DNA of 13,489 nucleotides from assembly GCA_944354085.1 (NCBI GenBank), contig CALVPW010000137.1, forward strand, positions 1-13,489, read 5' to 3'. The number at the start of each line of letters is the position of its first letter. Within the stretch, counting starts at the first letter, position 1. Under the pieces are notes generated by a model. It searched no databases. It was given only the letters and a program-made list of their open reading frames with translations, and was not told the DNA's origin. A program made the position numbers and the translations under genes. This document shows, in pieces, positions 1-6,590 of the stretch. This stretch comes from an uncultured Clostridia bacterium (lineage in GTDB: Bacteria; Bacillota; Clostridia; Christensenellales; Borkfalkiaceae).

Positions 1-1
1 C

Positions 2-286
2 GCCTCCTTCCTCGCCGCCATGCGGCAAAGCTACAAAAAGAAGAAGGACCCGCTCACGGCGGTCATCGTGCAGGAACCCGCCATTCCCCTTTGCGCGCTC
101 GAACGCATCACCGAGCCCGTCTTCGTGCTTGCAGGCGAACACGACATCGTGCGCGAAAAACACACGCGCGCCATCGCAAAACACATACCCGCATCCGTTT
201 TATACCTCCTCAAAGGAGAAACGCACGACAGTTACGTGGTACACGCGCCCGCACTCGCGGCGCTTCTCGCTCCCTTCTTCCGATAA
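2..286 (+). CDS. alpha/beta hydrolase, C-terminal fragment
   Basis: This is the last 94 codons of a gene whose reading frame is open to the left window edge, so the ATG at 20 is probably internal and the true start lies outside. The fragment reads like the end of an alpha/beta-hydrolase fold. A strand 'PVFVLAGEHDIV' carries the probable catalytic Asp (the D of GEHD), and 'KGETHDSYVVH' carries the probable catalytic His (THDS), about 35 residues later. The nucleophile elbow is not in the window. The substrate cannot be told; esterase, lipase-like and peptidase members share this tail. It ends with TAA at 284-286, directly before a bidirectional terminator, and converges with clpC. Confidence 0.7.
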   Translation, partial: ASFLAAMRQSYKKKKDPLTAVIVQEPAIPLCALERITEPVFVLAGEHDIVREKHTRAIAKHIPASVLYLLKGETHDSYVVHAPALAALLAPFFR

Positions 287-314
287 AAAAGGACGGCGCC
301 GCCGTCCTTTTTTT
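285..314. terminator. bidirectional intrinsic terminator
   Basis: GGACGGC (291-297) pairs with GCCGTCC (301-307) around a 3-nt loop. Six A residues flank it on the left (285-290) and seven T residues on the right (308-314), so it gives a U-tract in both directions. It separates the convergent hydrolase gene and the clpC operon. Both stop codons touch the A- and T-tracts. Confidence 0.85.
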
Positions 315-2799
315 ATTCTTCGGAGAAGATGAACTTCCCGTTCTCCTCGTCGACGATGACCGTCTTACCCGCTCCGACGCGTCCGAGCAGCACCTCTTCC
401 GAGAGGCGGTCCTCGATGCGGCGGCGGACGGCGCGTTTTAAGGGACGCGCGCCGAATTCCTCGCTGTACCCTTCCTCGACCAACAGGCTCATCGCCCGCG
501 CGCTCACCTTTAAGGTGATGCCGTTCGCCTGCAGACGTTTGGCGAGCGCCGCCACGATCTTTTCCGAGATATGCGTCGCATCCTCGCGCGAGAGCTTGTG
601 GAAGATGATGATATCGTCCAGCCTGTTCAAAAATTCGGGTTTGAACTGCTTTTTGAGCGCCTCTTCGATGCGCTCTTTCATATTTTCGTATTCCTGCGCC
701 TCGTCCGCCGAGCGGAACCCGAGCGGCGCCATATCCTTGACCTCATGCGCGCCCACGTTGCTCGTGAGGATGATGACGGTGTTTTTGAAGGAGACTTCCC
801 GCCCGCGGCTGTCCGTCAGCCTCCCGTCGTCAAGGATCTGCAAGAGCACGTTGAAAACATCGGGATGCGCCTTTTCGATCTCGTCGAACAGCACCACCGA
901 ATAGGGTTTGGTGCGGATGCGGTCGGTGAGCTGCCCGCCGCGCTCGTCGTATCCCACGTACCCGGGGGGCGCGCCGATGAGCTTGGAGACGGACGCTTTT
1001 TCCATGTATTCCGACATATCCAGCCGCACCAACAGGCGCTCGTCGCCGAACATGGCTTCGGCAAGCGCCTTGGAAAGGTCTGTTTTGCCCACGCCCGTGG
1101 GACCGACGAAGATAAACGAGCCGATGGGCTTGCCTGCGTCTTTGAGCCCCGCACGCGCACGGCGGATGGCTTTGGCGACGGCGGTGACCGCCTCGTCCTG
1201 CCCCACGATGCGGCGGTGCAGCTCCTCTTCGAGATGCATGAGGCGATCGCTCTCCGCCTCGTTGAGCTTGACGACGGGCACGCCCGTCCAACTCGAAACG
1301 ATCTCGGCAATATCCTCTTTTCCGATGGCGAGATGCGTCACGTCCCGTCCGCGCGTCCACGCCTGACGGCGGGCGTCCACCTGTACGGAGAGCACCTCAA
1401 TCTGCTTGGTGAGATCGCGCACGCGCGCCTCGTCCTGCCATTTATGCGCTTTGTCGCGGTCGGAGCGCAGGCGCACGAGCTTTTCCTCCATCTCGCGCAC
1501 TTCCTCGGGTCCGTTATACGAATTGAGACGGGCGCGGGAGGCGGCTTCGTCGATGAGATCGATCGCCTTATCGGGCAGGAACCTGTCCGTGATGTACCGA
1601 TCGGAAAGGCGTGCCGCCGCCTCGATCGCTTCGTCGGTGATGACGACGTTGTGATGCGCCTCGTACTTATCCTTGACGCCCTGCAAGATGGTGACGGTAT
1701 CTTCCACCGAGGGTTGGTCGACGACGACGGGCGTGAAACGGCGTTCGAGCGCCGCGTCCTTTTCGATGTATTTACGGTATTCTTCGAGCGTGGTCGCCCC
1801 CACCGTTTGCAGCTGCCCGCGCGCGAGCATGGGCTTTAAGATGTTGGAGGCGTCCATATTGCTGTCCGAAGAGCCGCCCGCACCCACGATCATATGGATC
1901 TCGTCGATGAAGAGGATGATGTTGCTGCTGCGGCGGATGACGTCCACCACGTTTTTGAGGCGCTCTTCGAAATCTCCGCGGTAGCGCGCCCCCGCGACGA
2001 GCCCCGTAAGATCGAGCGAGAAGACGGTCTTCCCGCGCAAAAGGTCGGGCACTTTTCCCGCCGCGATCGCCTGCGCGAGCCCTTCGACGACGGCGCTCTT
2101 GCCGACGCCCGGCTCGCCGACGAGCACGGGGTTGTTCTTGGTGCGCCGCGAGAGGATCTGGACGACCTTTTCGATCTCCTTCCTGCGCCCGATCACGGGA
2201 TCGAGCTTGCCTTCGCGGGCACGCTGCGTCAGATCGACGCCGTAGGCGAGCAGCGATTCGTCGACCTCCGATGCAACGCGCGCCTTTTCGGGCTGCGCCG
2301 CCTTTGGCGCGGGCTCTCCGCGCCCCTCCTGAACGCCGCAGCCGTCGGCGTCGTCCTCCTCGTCTTCGGCGGGAGCGATGAACGCCTCGGTGCGTTCGAC
2401 GATCGCCGCAACGTCGACGCCCAGCGTCTTTAAGATCCATACGGCGAGACACTCGTCCATCGTAAGGATGGCGAGAAGGGCGTGCTCCGTCCCCGTGATG
2501 GGATTGAGCTCCTGCGATTGCAGCGAATATTCGCGCGCGAGATCGAAGATGCGCTTCACCCGCGGCGTAAAGCCCTGCACGGGCGACGCGTGATCGAGAT
2601 TGCGCTTGAAAAGGGTGCGGTAGGCGTCGATCTCCACACCCGCGGAACGCAGAAGGCGGCTCGCCGTACTGTCGGTGACGCACAGCATCGCCAAAAGCAC
2701 GTGTTCGCTGCCGATATAGTTGGTATTGTACCCCTTTGCCGCTTCTTCGGCAAGGGCGACCGCCTGCCGCAAATGATCGGAAAAATGCGATGTATCCAA
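313..2799 (-). CDS. clpC: ATP-dependent Clp protease ATPase subunit ClpC
   Basis: ClpC is the cytoplasmic class I Hsp100 unfoldase that feeds substrates, including arginine-phosphorylated proteins, to ClpP. The 828 residues match the family length. In order: a double Clp_N repeat (about 1-140), an unusually acidic linker (144-190, with a run of Asp/Glu), AAA1 with Walker A GEPGVGKS (228-235) and Walker B ILFIDE (295-300), a coiled-coil middle domain with a UVR-like stretch (about 430-480), and AAA2 with Walker A GPTGVGKT (566-573) and Walker B VVLFDE (635-640). The Clp_N repeats plus UVR-type middle domain separate it from ClpB, ClpE and ClpA. The start is TTG at 2799, because GGAGG (2804-2808) lies 5 nt upstream and the protein then begins MDTSHFSDHL; no ATG fits. 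It is the last gene of the operon, 22 nt after mcsB. Confidence 0.97.
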   Translation of the reverse strand: MDTSHFSDHLRQAVALAEEAAKGYNTNYIGSEHVLLAMLCVTDSTASRLLRSAGVEIDAYRTLFKRNLDHASPVQGFTPRVKRIFDLAREYSLQSQELNPITGTEHALLAILTMDECLAVWILKTLGVDVAAIVERTEAFIAPAEDEEDDADGCGVQEGRGEPAPKAAQPEKARVASEVDESLLAYGVDLTQRAREGKLDPVIGRRKEIEKVVQILSRRTKNNPVLVGEPGVGKSAVVEGLAQAIAAGKVPDLLRGKTVFSLDLTGLVAGARYRGDFEERLKNVVDVIRRSSNIILFIDEIHMIVGAGGSSDSNMDASNILKPMLARGQLQTVGATTLEEYRKYIEKDAALERRFTPVVVDQPSVEDTVTILQGVKDKYEAHHNVVITDEAIEAAARLSDRYITDRFLPDKAIDLIDEAASRARLNSYNGPEEVREMEEKLVRLRSDRDKAHKWQDEARVRDLTKQIEVLSVQVDARRQAWTRGRDVTHLAIGKEDIAEIVSSWTGVPVVKLNEAESDRLMHLEEELHRRIVGQDEAVTAVAKAIRRARAGLKDAGKPIGSFIFVGPTGVGKTDLSKALAEAMFGDERLLVRLDMSEYMEKASVSKLIGAPPGYVGYDERGGQLTDRIRTKPYSVVLFDEIEKAHPDVFNVLLQILDDGRLTDSRGREVSFKNTVIILTSNVGAHEVKDMAPLGFRSADEAQEYENMKERIEEALKKQFKPEFLNRLDDIIIFHKLSREDATHISEKIVAALAKRLQANGITLKVSARAMSLLVEEGYSEEFGARPLKRAVRRRIEDRLSEEVLLGRVGAGKTVIVDEENGKFIFSEE

Positions 2800-2821
2800 A
2801 ATGACCTCCGTCCGTTGCCGT

Positions 2822-3868
2822 CTATGATTCGAGCTGCATGCCGCGGATGGCGTTGCCCGTGTACTCCGCGCGGTAGATATCCTGCCCGCGCGTATCGAGC
2901 GGGGCGCCGTTCATGCGGTTGATGTTGGCGGGCCGCATAGACATGGTGAGCGCGTCGAGATCGCGCATGCGCTCCTCCCCCTCGCCGCCCGCGCTGAAAT
3001 AACCGAGCGCGATGCCGAGCTTGACGTCCGCCACGCGGCGCATGAATTCGCGTTCGTCGAGCACGCGGCAGTTCGTGAGCACCCCGTAGGCGCGGCGCAC
3101 CCTGTCTTCGAGGGCGACGTTCTCCTCCGCCTTCATGCGGGCGCGCTCCAAAAGTTCCATCTCCACCAGATATCCCACCGACTGCTCGACGACAGAGAGG
3201 ATGTCCCCCTCCGAAACGCCCAGCGTCACCTCGTTGCTCACCTGAAAGAGATCCCCCTCCGAGCCGCTCCCCTCGCCGAACGCGCCGCGCACGGTGAGCC
3301 CGAGACGGGTGAGCTGCGGCATGACGGTACGCATGTACCCCCGCCGCGAGACGGCGGGCAGAAAGAGCATGACCGAGGCGCGCAGCCCCGTGCCAAGGTT
3401 CGTGGGACAAGCGGTAAGATAGCCGAACGTATCGTCGAAGGCGAACGGGATGGATTCGGAGATGACGTCGTCGATGCCCGCGATGCGCTCGTACGCCCGT
3501 TTGAGATCGAACCCGTGCGTAAAGTACTGTTCGCGGACGTGATCTTCCTCGTTGAGCATGACGGAGATGGACTCGTCGTGCGAGACGAGCGCCGCGGAAA
3601 TGGCGCGGTTGCGGATGAGATCGCGCGAGATGAGGTAACGCTCCGTCAAAAAGGCGGCGCGCTCCTCGGAGACGGCGTTCATCTCGTACAGCGCGAAATC
3701 CTCGATCTTTTCGAGCTCGGCGGCAATGAGCCGCACGATCTCGTGCGCCTGTTCGGCGGCGTGCTTATCTTTGAGGAGCCGCCCCGGGAAGGGATAATCT
3801 TTGAAGTTGCGCGCCAGGCGGATGCGGGTGGAGACGGCGACGCTCTCGAACGAAGTGAGCTGTGACAT
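2822..3868 (-). CDS. mcsB: protein arginine kinase McsB
   Basis: McsB belongs to the phosphagen-kinase fold and phosphorylates arginine side chains, marking proteins for ClpC-ClpP. Visible motifs: STRIRLARN near the start (13-21), NEEDHVR (106-112), CPTNLGTG (154-161) and RGAFGEGSGSEGD (194-206) followed by VSNEVTLGVSE. These cover the nucleotide and guanidino sites of the family. The protein is 348 aa, against roughly 360 for the Bacillus form, and is shorter before the SxRIRLARN motif. Two adjacent ATGs (3871 and 3868) follow GGGGAGG. I chose the second because its 4-nt spacing suits the ribosome site; the first would overlap the mcsA stop as ATGA. Near the C-terminus QDIYRA (329-334) stands where the family has an RDxxRA motif, so the first Arg is Gln. 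It is coupled to mcsA upstream and lies 22 nt before clpC. Confidence 0.96.
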   Translation of the reverse strand: MSQLTSFESVAVSTRIRLARNFKDYPFPGRLLKDKHAAEQAHEIVRLIAAELEKIEDFALYEMNAVSEERAAFLTERYLISRDLIRNRAISAALVSHDESISVMLNEEDHVREQYFTHGFDLKRAYERIAGIDDVISESIPFAFDDTFGYLTACPTNLGTGLRASVMLFLPAVSRRGYMRTVMPQLTRLGLTVRGAFGEGSGSEGDLFQVSNEVTLGVSEGDILSVVEQSVGYLVEMELLERARMKAEENVALEDRVRRAYGVLTNCRVLDEREFMRRVADVKLGIALGYFSAGGEGEERMRDLDALTMSMRPANINRMNGAPLDTRGQDIYRAEYTGNAIRGMQLES

Positions 3869-4350
3869 CATGCCTCCCCGTGCGCGTTGAGCGCTTTGAG
3901 TTTTGCCTGCAAGGTACGCGCGGCGGCGTAGTCGCCGCGGCGCATCGCCCGTTCGAGCTCTTCGATGAGAGCTTCCCGCTGCGCGGCATAGGCGCGCGCC
4001 TCGTCGTACTTTTCCTCGGCGGAGGCTTCGGGCCGCTTGCCCGTATGGCGCACCTCCCCCTGCATGTTGTGGATGCTGCGCACCGTTTCCAAAAGTTCTT
4101 CGCGGAAGGCGGAATAGCAATACGCGCACCCCAAAAGCCCCGTTTTACGGAACTGCGCCAGCGTGGTGCCGCAGGCGGGGCATGTTTTTCCCGATGCGCC
4201 GCTCCCCAAAAAGGACGTGAAAAAGTCGCTCTCCTTTTCGGGATAGAGCGTACGGTAGCAGGCAGGGCACAGTTCGACGGCGACCTCTTTGCCGCCGACG
4301 TTGCGGATGAATGTTTGCGCGTTGTCCTTTCCGCAGTTCTGACAGATCAT
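3868..4350 (-). CDS. mcsA: McsA, zinc-finger activator of McsB (UVR motif protein)
   Basis: McsA is the small cytoplasmic partner that activates the McsB kinase. The 160-residue product carries two four-cysteine zinc sites: CxxC at 3/6 with CxxC at 28/31, and CxxC at 57/60 with CxxC at 75/78. A UVR motif lies near the C-terminus (about 122-156, 'ALIEELERAMRRGDY...'). Bacillus McsA is somewhat longer, but the order of zinc sites then UVR is the same. ATG at 4350 is chosen over an in-frame GTG at 4359. GAGGAG lies 8 nt before the ATG but only 1 nt before the GTG, the ATG overlaps the preceding stop as ATGA, and MICQNCG is the usual opening of McsA proteins. The stop TGA overlaps the start of mcsB, so the two are translationally coupled. 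Confidence 0.94.
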   Translation of the reverse strand: MICQNCGKDNAQTFIRNVGGKEVAVELCPACYRTLYPEKESDFFTSFLGSGASGKTCPACGTTLAQFRKTGLLGCAYCYSAFREELLETVRSIHNMQGEVRHTGKRPEASAEEKYDEARAYAAQREALIEELERAMRRGDYAAARTLQAKLKALNAHGEA

Positions 4351-4577
4351 TCGGTCCACTCCTCAAAACGGTACGTCTGCGCCGCGGACGGATATTTTTC
4401 GCGGTCGACGGGCGATAAAAACATTTCGAGCGGGCGCACATAGAGTTTGCGCTCTCCATACAGCGCACGGTATACGACGACGGGCGCGCCCGTTTCGCTG
4501 TCCGCCGCAACGTCCTCCACGTAATAAAATTTCCCCTTGAAATGGCGGTACACGCCGTGCACGGTGACGGCGCGCAT
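4347..4577 (-). CDS. DUF1653-like small protein in the ctsR position
   Basis: The 76-residue protein has the pattern I know from DUF1653: GVYRHFKGKFYYVEDVA near the N-terminus, then a conserved VVYRALYGERKLYVRPLEMFL block and a C-terminal YRF. This suggests a compact all-beta fold; I know no established function for the family. There is no signal peptide, cysteine or membrane segment. The start ATG at 4577 has AGAAGG 6 nt upstream and lies 1 nt after the stop of the four-TM gene. Its stop TGA overlaps the mcsA start as ATGA. In Bacillus-type operons the gene directly before mcsA is ctsR, the repressor. This protein has no winged-helix sequence and is half CtsR's length, so it is not a divergent CtsR. 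Family assignment is from memory of the pattern. Confidence 0.85.
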   Translation of the reverse strand: MRAVTVHGVYRHFKGKFYYVEDVAADSETGAPVVVYRALYGERKLYVRPLEMFLSPVDREKYPSAAQTYRFEEWTE

Positions 4578-4578
4578 C

Positions 4579-5667
4579 TCACACCTTCTCGGGCTTGACG
4601 CGCCCGATATATTCGTATACGCCCGCGATGTCGGGCAGGTGATAGTTGCCGTACGCGCAGGAGATCTTCAAACAGCGGCGCTGCTGCACCTCGGCGATCG
4701 AAACGCGCTCGATCTCCTCCCACTTCAAAAAGATGCGCTCGTCGACGGCGCGTCCGCCCTCCTTCCAATACAGCCCCTCTTCCGAGAAGGCAGCCATCCC
4801 TTTGGCGTGCAGGAAGGAAAAGAGCGCTCTGCCGAAGAAGAAGACGCCGAAGACGGAAAGGATGGCGCCGACGGTGAGCATCTCCCGCCAGAGGACGGCG
4901 ATGAGCACGCCCGCGACGGTCATCACCGCGGCGACAGCCATATATACGGCATATTTTTTGCGCTTTTCGCCGTCGGGCAATTCAAACTTCGTCGTGAGGC
5001 GGAATTTACGGTCTTTGGGCGCTTCGCCGCGCGGCGGCGCTTCGCCAAGCATTGAGAGCGCGTGCGCCTCGATGGCGCGGTACAGCCGTTCCTTGCCGTC
5101 CGTCTGGATGAGCGCGCGGGGCGAAACGTCCTTCTCGCGCCCTTCTTTGACGACGTAACGGGAGGGCATCTCCAGAACGACGCTCCACTCCCCTTTCTCC
5201 CGCGGTTTTCTGCGGGTGCAGACCGAATACAGTTTGAGGTCGCGGTACGGGATGCGGATGGGCTTTTTGCCCCCCGCCTCGGCATGCAGCACGATGCCCT
5301 CTTCCCCGAAGGTCGCCAGCGTGCCCTCGCCCACGAAGAAGCTCTCTTCCCCGTCGCAACGCTCGCGGTAATCGAGCTCGGTCTTTGCGTGTTCCTGCGA
5401 AAATTTCCCGCAGCCGAACGCCGCAAAGGCGAGCCCCGCCGCCCCTGCCGCGAACACGCCCGCAAGGATATACATGAGCTGCTCTTCGGCAGGCGTATTG
5501 TTGCGCATTTCCAGCACGATCACGTCGACGAGCAGCCCGATCACACACAAAACGGCGACGATTGCCAGCGTGAACGTGAGGATGTTCATCGCCTTGCGCG
5601 TCCGTGCGAGCGCACGCCTCTTGCGCGCGCGCGCGTTGGTATCCGCAGGAACGGGGATCTCTCTCAT
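4579..5667 (-). CDS. four-TM protein with two PH-like soluble lobes
   Basis: I do not recognise a named family. The 362 residues show a duplicated plan: a TM hairpin (about 28-53 and 63-86) followed by a soluble lobe (about 105-210), then a second TM hairpin (about 239-260 and 264-286) and a second soluble lobe (about 290-356). The lobes open alike: 'ATFGEEGIVLH' (118-128) and 'AAFSEEGLYWK' (292-302), each followed by a strand ending in 'YRDL' or 'WEEI'. That resembles YcxB-like or bacterial PH-like domains behind a TM hairpin, which is an inference from pattern only. The N-terminus is rich in Arg/Lys before TM1, so the N-terminus and both lobes probably face the cytoplasm. There is no clear ribosome site before ATG 5667; an internal Met at residue 27 is possible but would clip TM1. 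It is the first gene of the clpC operon, 1 nt before the DUF1653 gene. Confidence 0.8.
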   Translation of the reverse strand: MREIPVPADTNARARKRRALARTRKAMNILTFTLAIVAVLCVIGLLVDVIVLEMRNNTPAEEQLMYILAGVFAAGAAGLAFAAFGCGKFSQEHAKTELDYRERCDGEESFFVGEGTLATFGEEGIVLHAEAGGKKPIRIPYRDLKLYSVCTRRKPREKGEWSVVLEMPSRYVVKEGREKDVSPRALIQTDGKERLYRAIEAHALSMLGEAPPRGEAPKDRKFRLTTKFELPDGEKRKKYAVYMAVAAVMTVAGVLIAVLWREMLTVGAILSVFGVFFFGRALFSFLHAKGMAAFSEEGLYWKEGGRAVDERIFLKWEEIERVSIAEVQQRRCLKISCAYGNYHLPDIAGVYEYIGRVKPEKV

Positions 5668-5687
5668 AAAAACTACTTATATCTTGC

Positions 5688-5714
5688 AAAAACGTGCCCC
5701 CGCGGCGGGGGCAC
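5688..5714 (-). terminator. intrinsic terminator of the Xre regulator gene
   Basis: Read on the minus strand just after the regulator's TAA (5718-5720), GTGCCCCC pairs with GGGGGCAC (5694-5701 with 5707-5714). The stem extends by one more pair (5702/5706) and is followed by five T residues (5692-5688). It should largely separate the regulator from the clpC operon that starts 20 nt further on. Confidence 0.8.
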
Positions 5715-5717
5715 GGC

Positions 5718-6335
5718 TTATTCTTTTGGAACGAAGAGGTGCAAACTCTTCCACGGCACGAAAAAGATGACCGCAAGCACCTGCAGCGGGATGCCGATCA
5801 GGTAGATGAGCGCGATCTCGGCGCCGAGGACGTGCGCGGTGAGGTAGATGCAGGTGAGCACCGTCCAGACGAGCACGGTGATGGCGCTGAGCCGCACCCA
5901 GCGGTAGCGCCAGATGCAGGAAAACACGAGCACCACGATGGCGGAAACGGGCACCGCATACAAAAACGCCAGCCACTTATCGCGGACGGAGGGCGCAAAT
6001 ATGCCGATGAGGACGAACGCCACCACCGCGGCGAGCCAGCACAGCCCCACCGAAAGCAGCGTGACGACGATGCGGCGGCGGAGGCGGGTGCGCTTTGGCA
6101 TGACGGGAGCGTCGTTGTGCTCGCGCACGAGATCGTCCACCGACACGTTGAACAGCTCTGCGAGCTGCACCAAGATGCGCACGTCGGGAATGCCGTTCCC
6201 CTGCTCCCATTTGGAGATGGATTTATCCGAATAATTGATCCGCTCGGCAAGATCGGACTGCGTCATGTCCGAAAGGCGTCTCAGCCTTGTGATGTTCTTC
6301 CCGATGGTGATCGCCAAAAGATCTTGCTCTTCCAT
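5718..6335 (-). CDS. Xre-type HTH regulator with four membrane helices
   Basis: The 205-residue protein has an N-terminal Cro/C1-type helix-turn-helix (about 11-70, with LRRLSDMTQSDLAERINYSDKSISKWEQG and the following 'IPDVRILVQLAELFNVSVDDL'). After a basic linker (81-88, KRTRLRRR) come four predicted TM helices (about 89-113, 121-142, 148-168, 172-193). It is therefore a membrane-tethered DNA-binding protein that may sense a membrane or envelope signal; its target is not known. The start ATG at 6335 is the first in-frame ATG before the HTH. The longer frame to 6590 would cross the promoter and operator region and has no family sequence. No Shine-Dalgarno is present, and the promoter places +1 on the ATG itself. 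An array of repeated half-sites lies 60-138 bp upstream and may be its own operator. Confidence 0.88.
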   Translation of the reverse strand: MEEQDLLAITIGKNITRLRRLSDMTQSDLAERINYSDKSISKWEQGNGIPDVRILVQLAELFNVSVDDLVREHNDAPVMPKRTRLRRRIVVTLLSVGLCWLAAVVAFVLIGIFAPSVRDKWLAFLYAVPVSAIVVLVFSCIWRYRWVRLSAITVLVWTVLTCIYLTAHVLGAEIALIYLIGIPLQVLAVIFFVPWKSLHLFVPKE

Positions 6336-6341
6336 GCCTGT

Positions 6342-6370
6342 ATTATACCCCGTTTTTGTCGCTTTGTCAA
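6342..6370 (-). promoter_or_regulatory. consensus vegetative promoter of the Xre regulator, apparently leaderless
   Basis: On the minus strand TTGACA (6370-6365), a 17-bp spacer and TATAAT (6347-6342) match the sigma-A consensus in every base. Six bases separate TATAAT from the ATG at 6335, so the expected transcription start is the A of the start codon. There is no room for a ribosome site. Confidence 0.85.
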
Positions 6371-6393
6371 CGATTGTCGGCGAAAAACAGGCA

Positions 6394-6472
6394 ACTCTAC
6401 TGTGAGTAGAGTGTGAATTTTGTACTCTACTGTCGGTTTTCGCGCGAGTAGAGCGGCAAAACGCAAGAGTAG
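6394..6472. promoter_or_regulatory. operator-like array of five ACTCTACT / AGTAGAGT half-sites
   Basis: The first pair is a perfect 8-3-8 inverted repeat, ACTCTACTGTGAGTAGAGT (6394-6412). A second ACTCTACT (6424-6431) faces AGTAGAG (6447-6453) across 15 bp, and a fifth GAGTAG lies at 6467-6472. GAGTAG copies start at 6404, 6446 and 6467, so they are 42 and 21 bp apart, close to four and two helical turns. Such phasing suggests a protein binding one DNA face. The neighbouring Xre regulator is the obvious candidate; this is inference. The array lies upstream of that gene's -35 box. Confidence 0.6.
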
Positions 6473-6502
6473 GTTGCATTTTGCCCGCCGCCGCGGTATG
6501 AT

Positions 6503-6533
6503 AAAGGCGCGGCAAAGGCAAGGCGCCTTTGCC
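6503..6533. repeat. two nested, mutually exclusive inverted repeats
   Basis: AAAGGCGC (6503-6510) pairs with GCGCCTTT (6523-6530). Alternatively GGCAAAGGC (6511-6519) pairs with GCCTTTGCC (6525-6533). The two stems share bases and cannot form together. No T-tract follows on either strand, so it is not a plain terminator. It lies in the 289-bp gap between the beta-galactosidase and the Xre gene. Nothing else coding or RNA-like was recognised in the rest of that gap. Confidence 0.45.
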
Positions 6534-6590
6534 CGAACATACGGGAACGGGCGGTCCCCAGCCGCTCCCCGGTACTCTCCAATTCGTCAA

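Noticed and set aside
571..1839. 422-codon plus-strand open frame opposite clpC
   Set aside because: Antisense shadow of AAA2 and the middle domain, with no ribosome site or family sequence.
3872..4129. Upstream extension of the mcsB frame to 4129
   Set aside because: It would overlap mcsA almost entirely, and the added residues have no McsB homology; ATGs at 3871/3868 have the ribosome site.
6336..6590. N-terminal extension of the Xre regulator to 6590
   Set aside because: It would run through the perfect promoter and the operator array; the extra sequence does not resemble an HTH protein.
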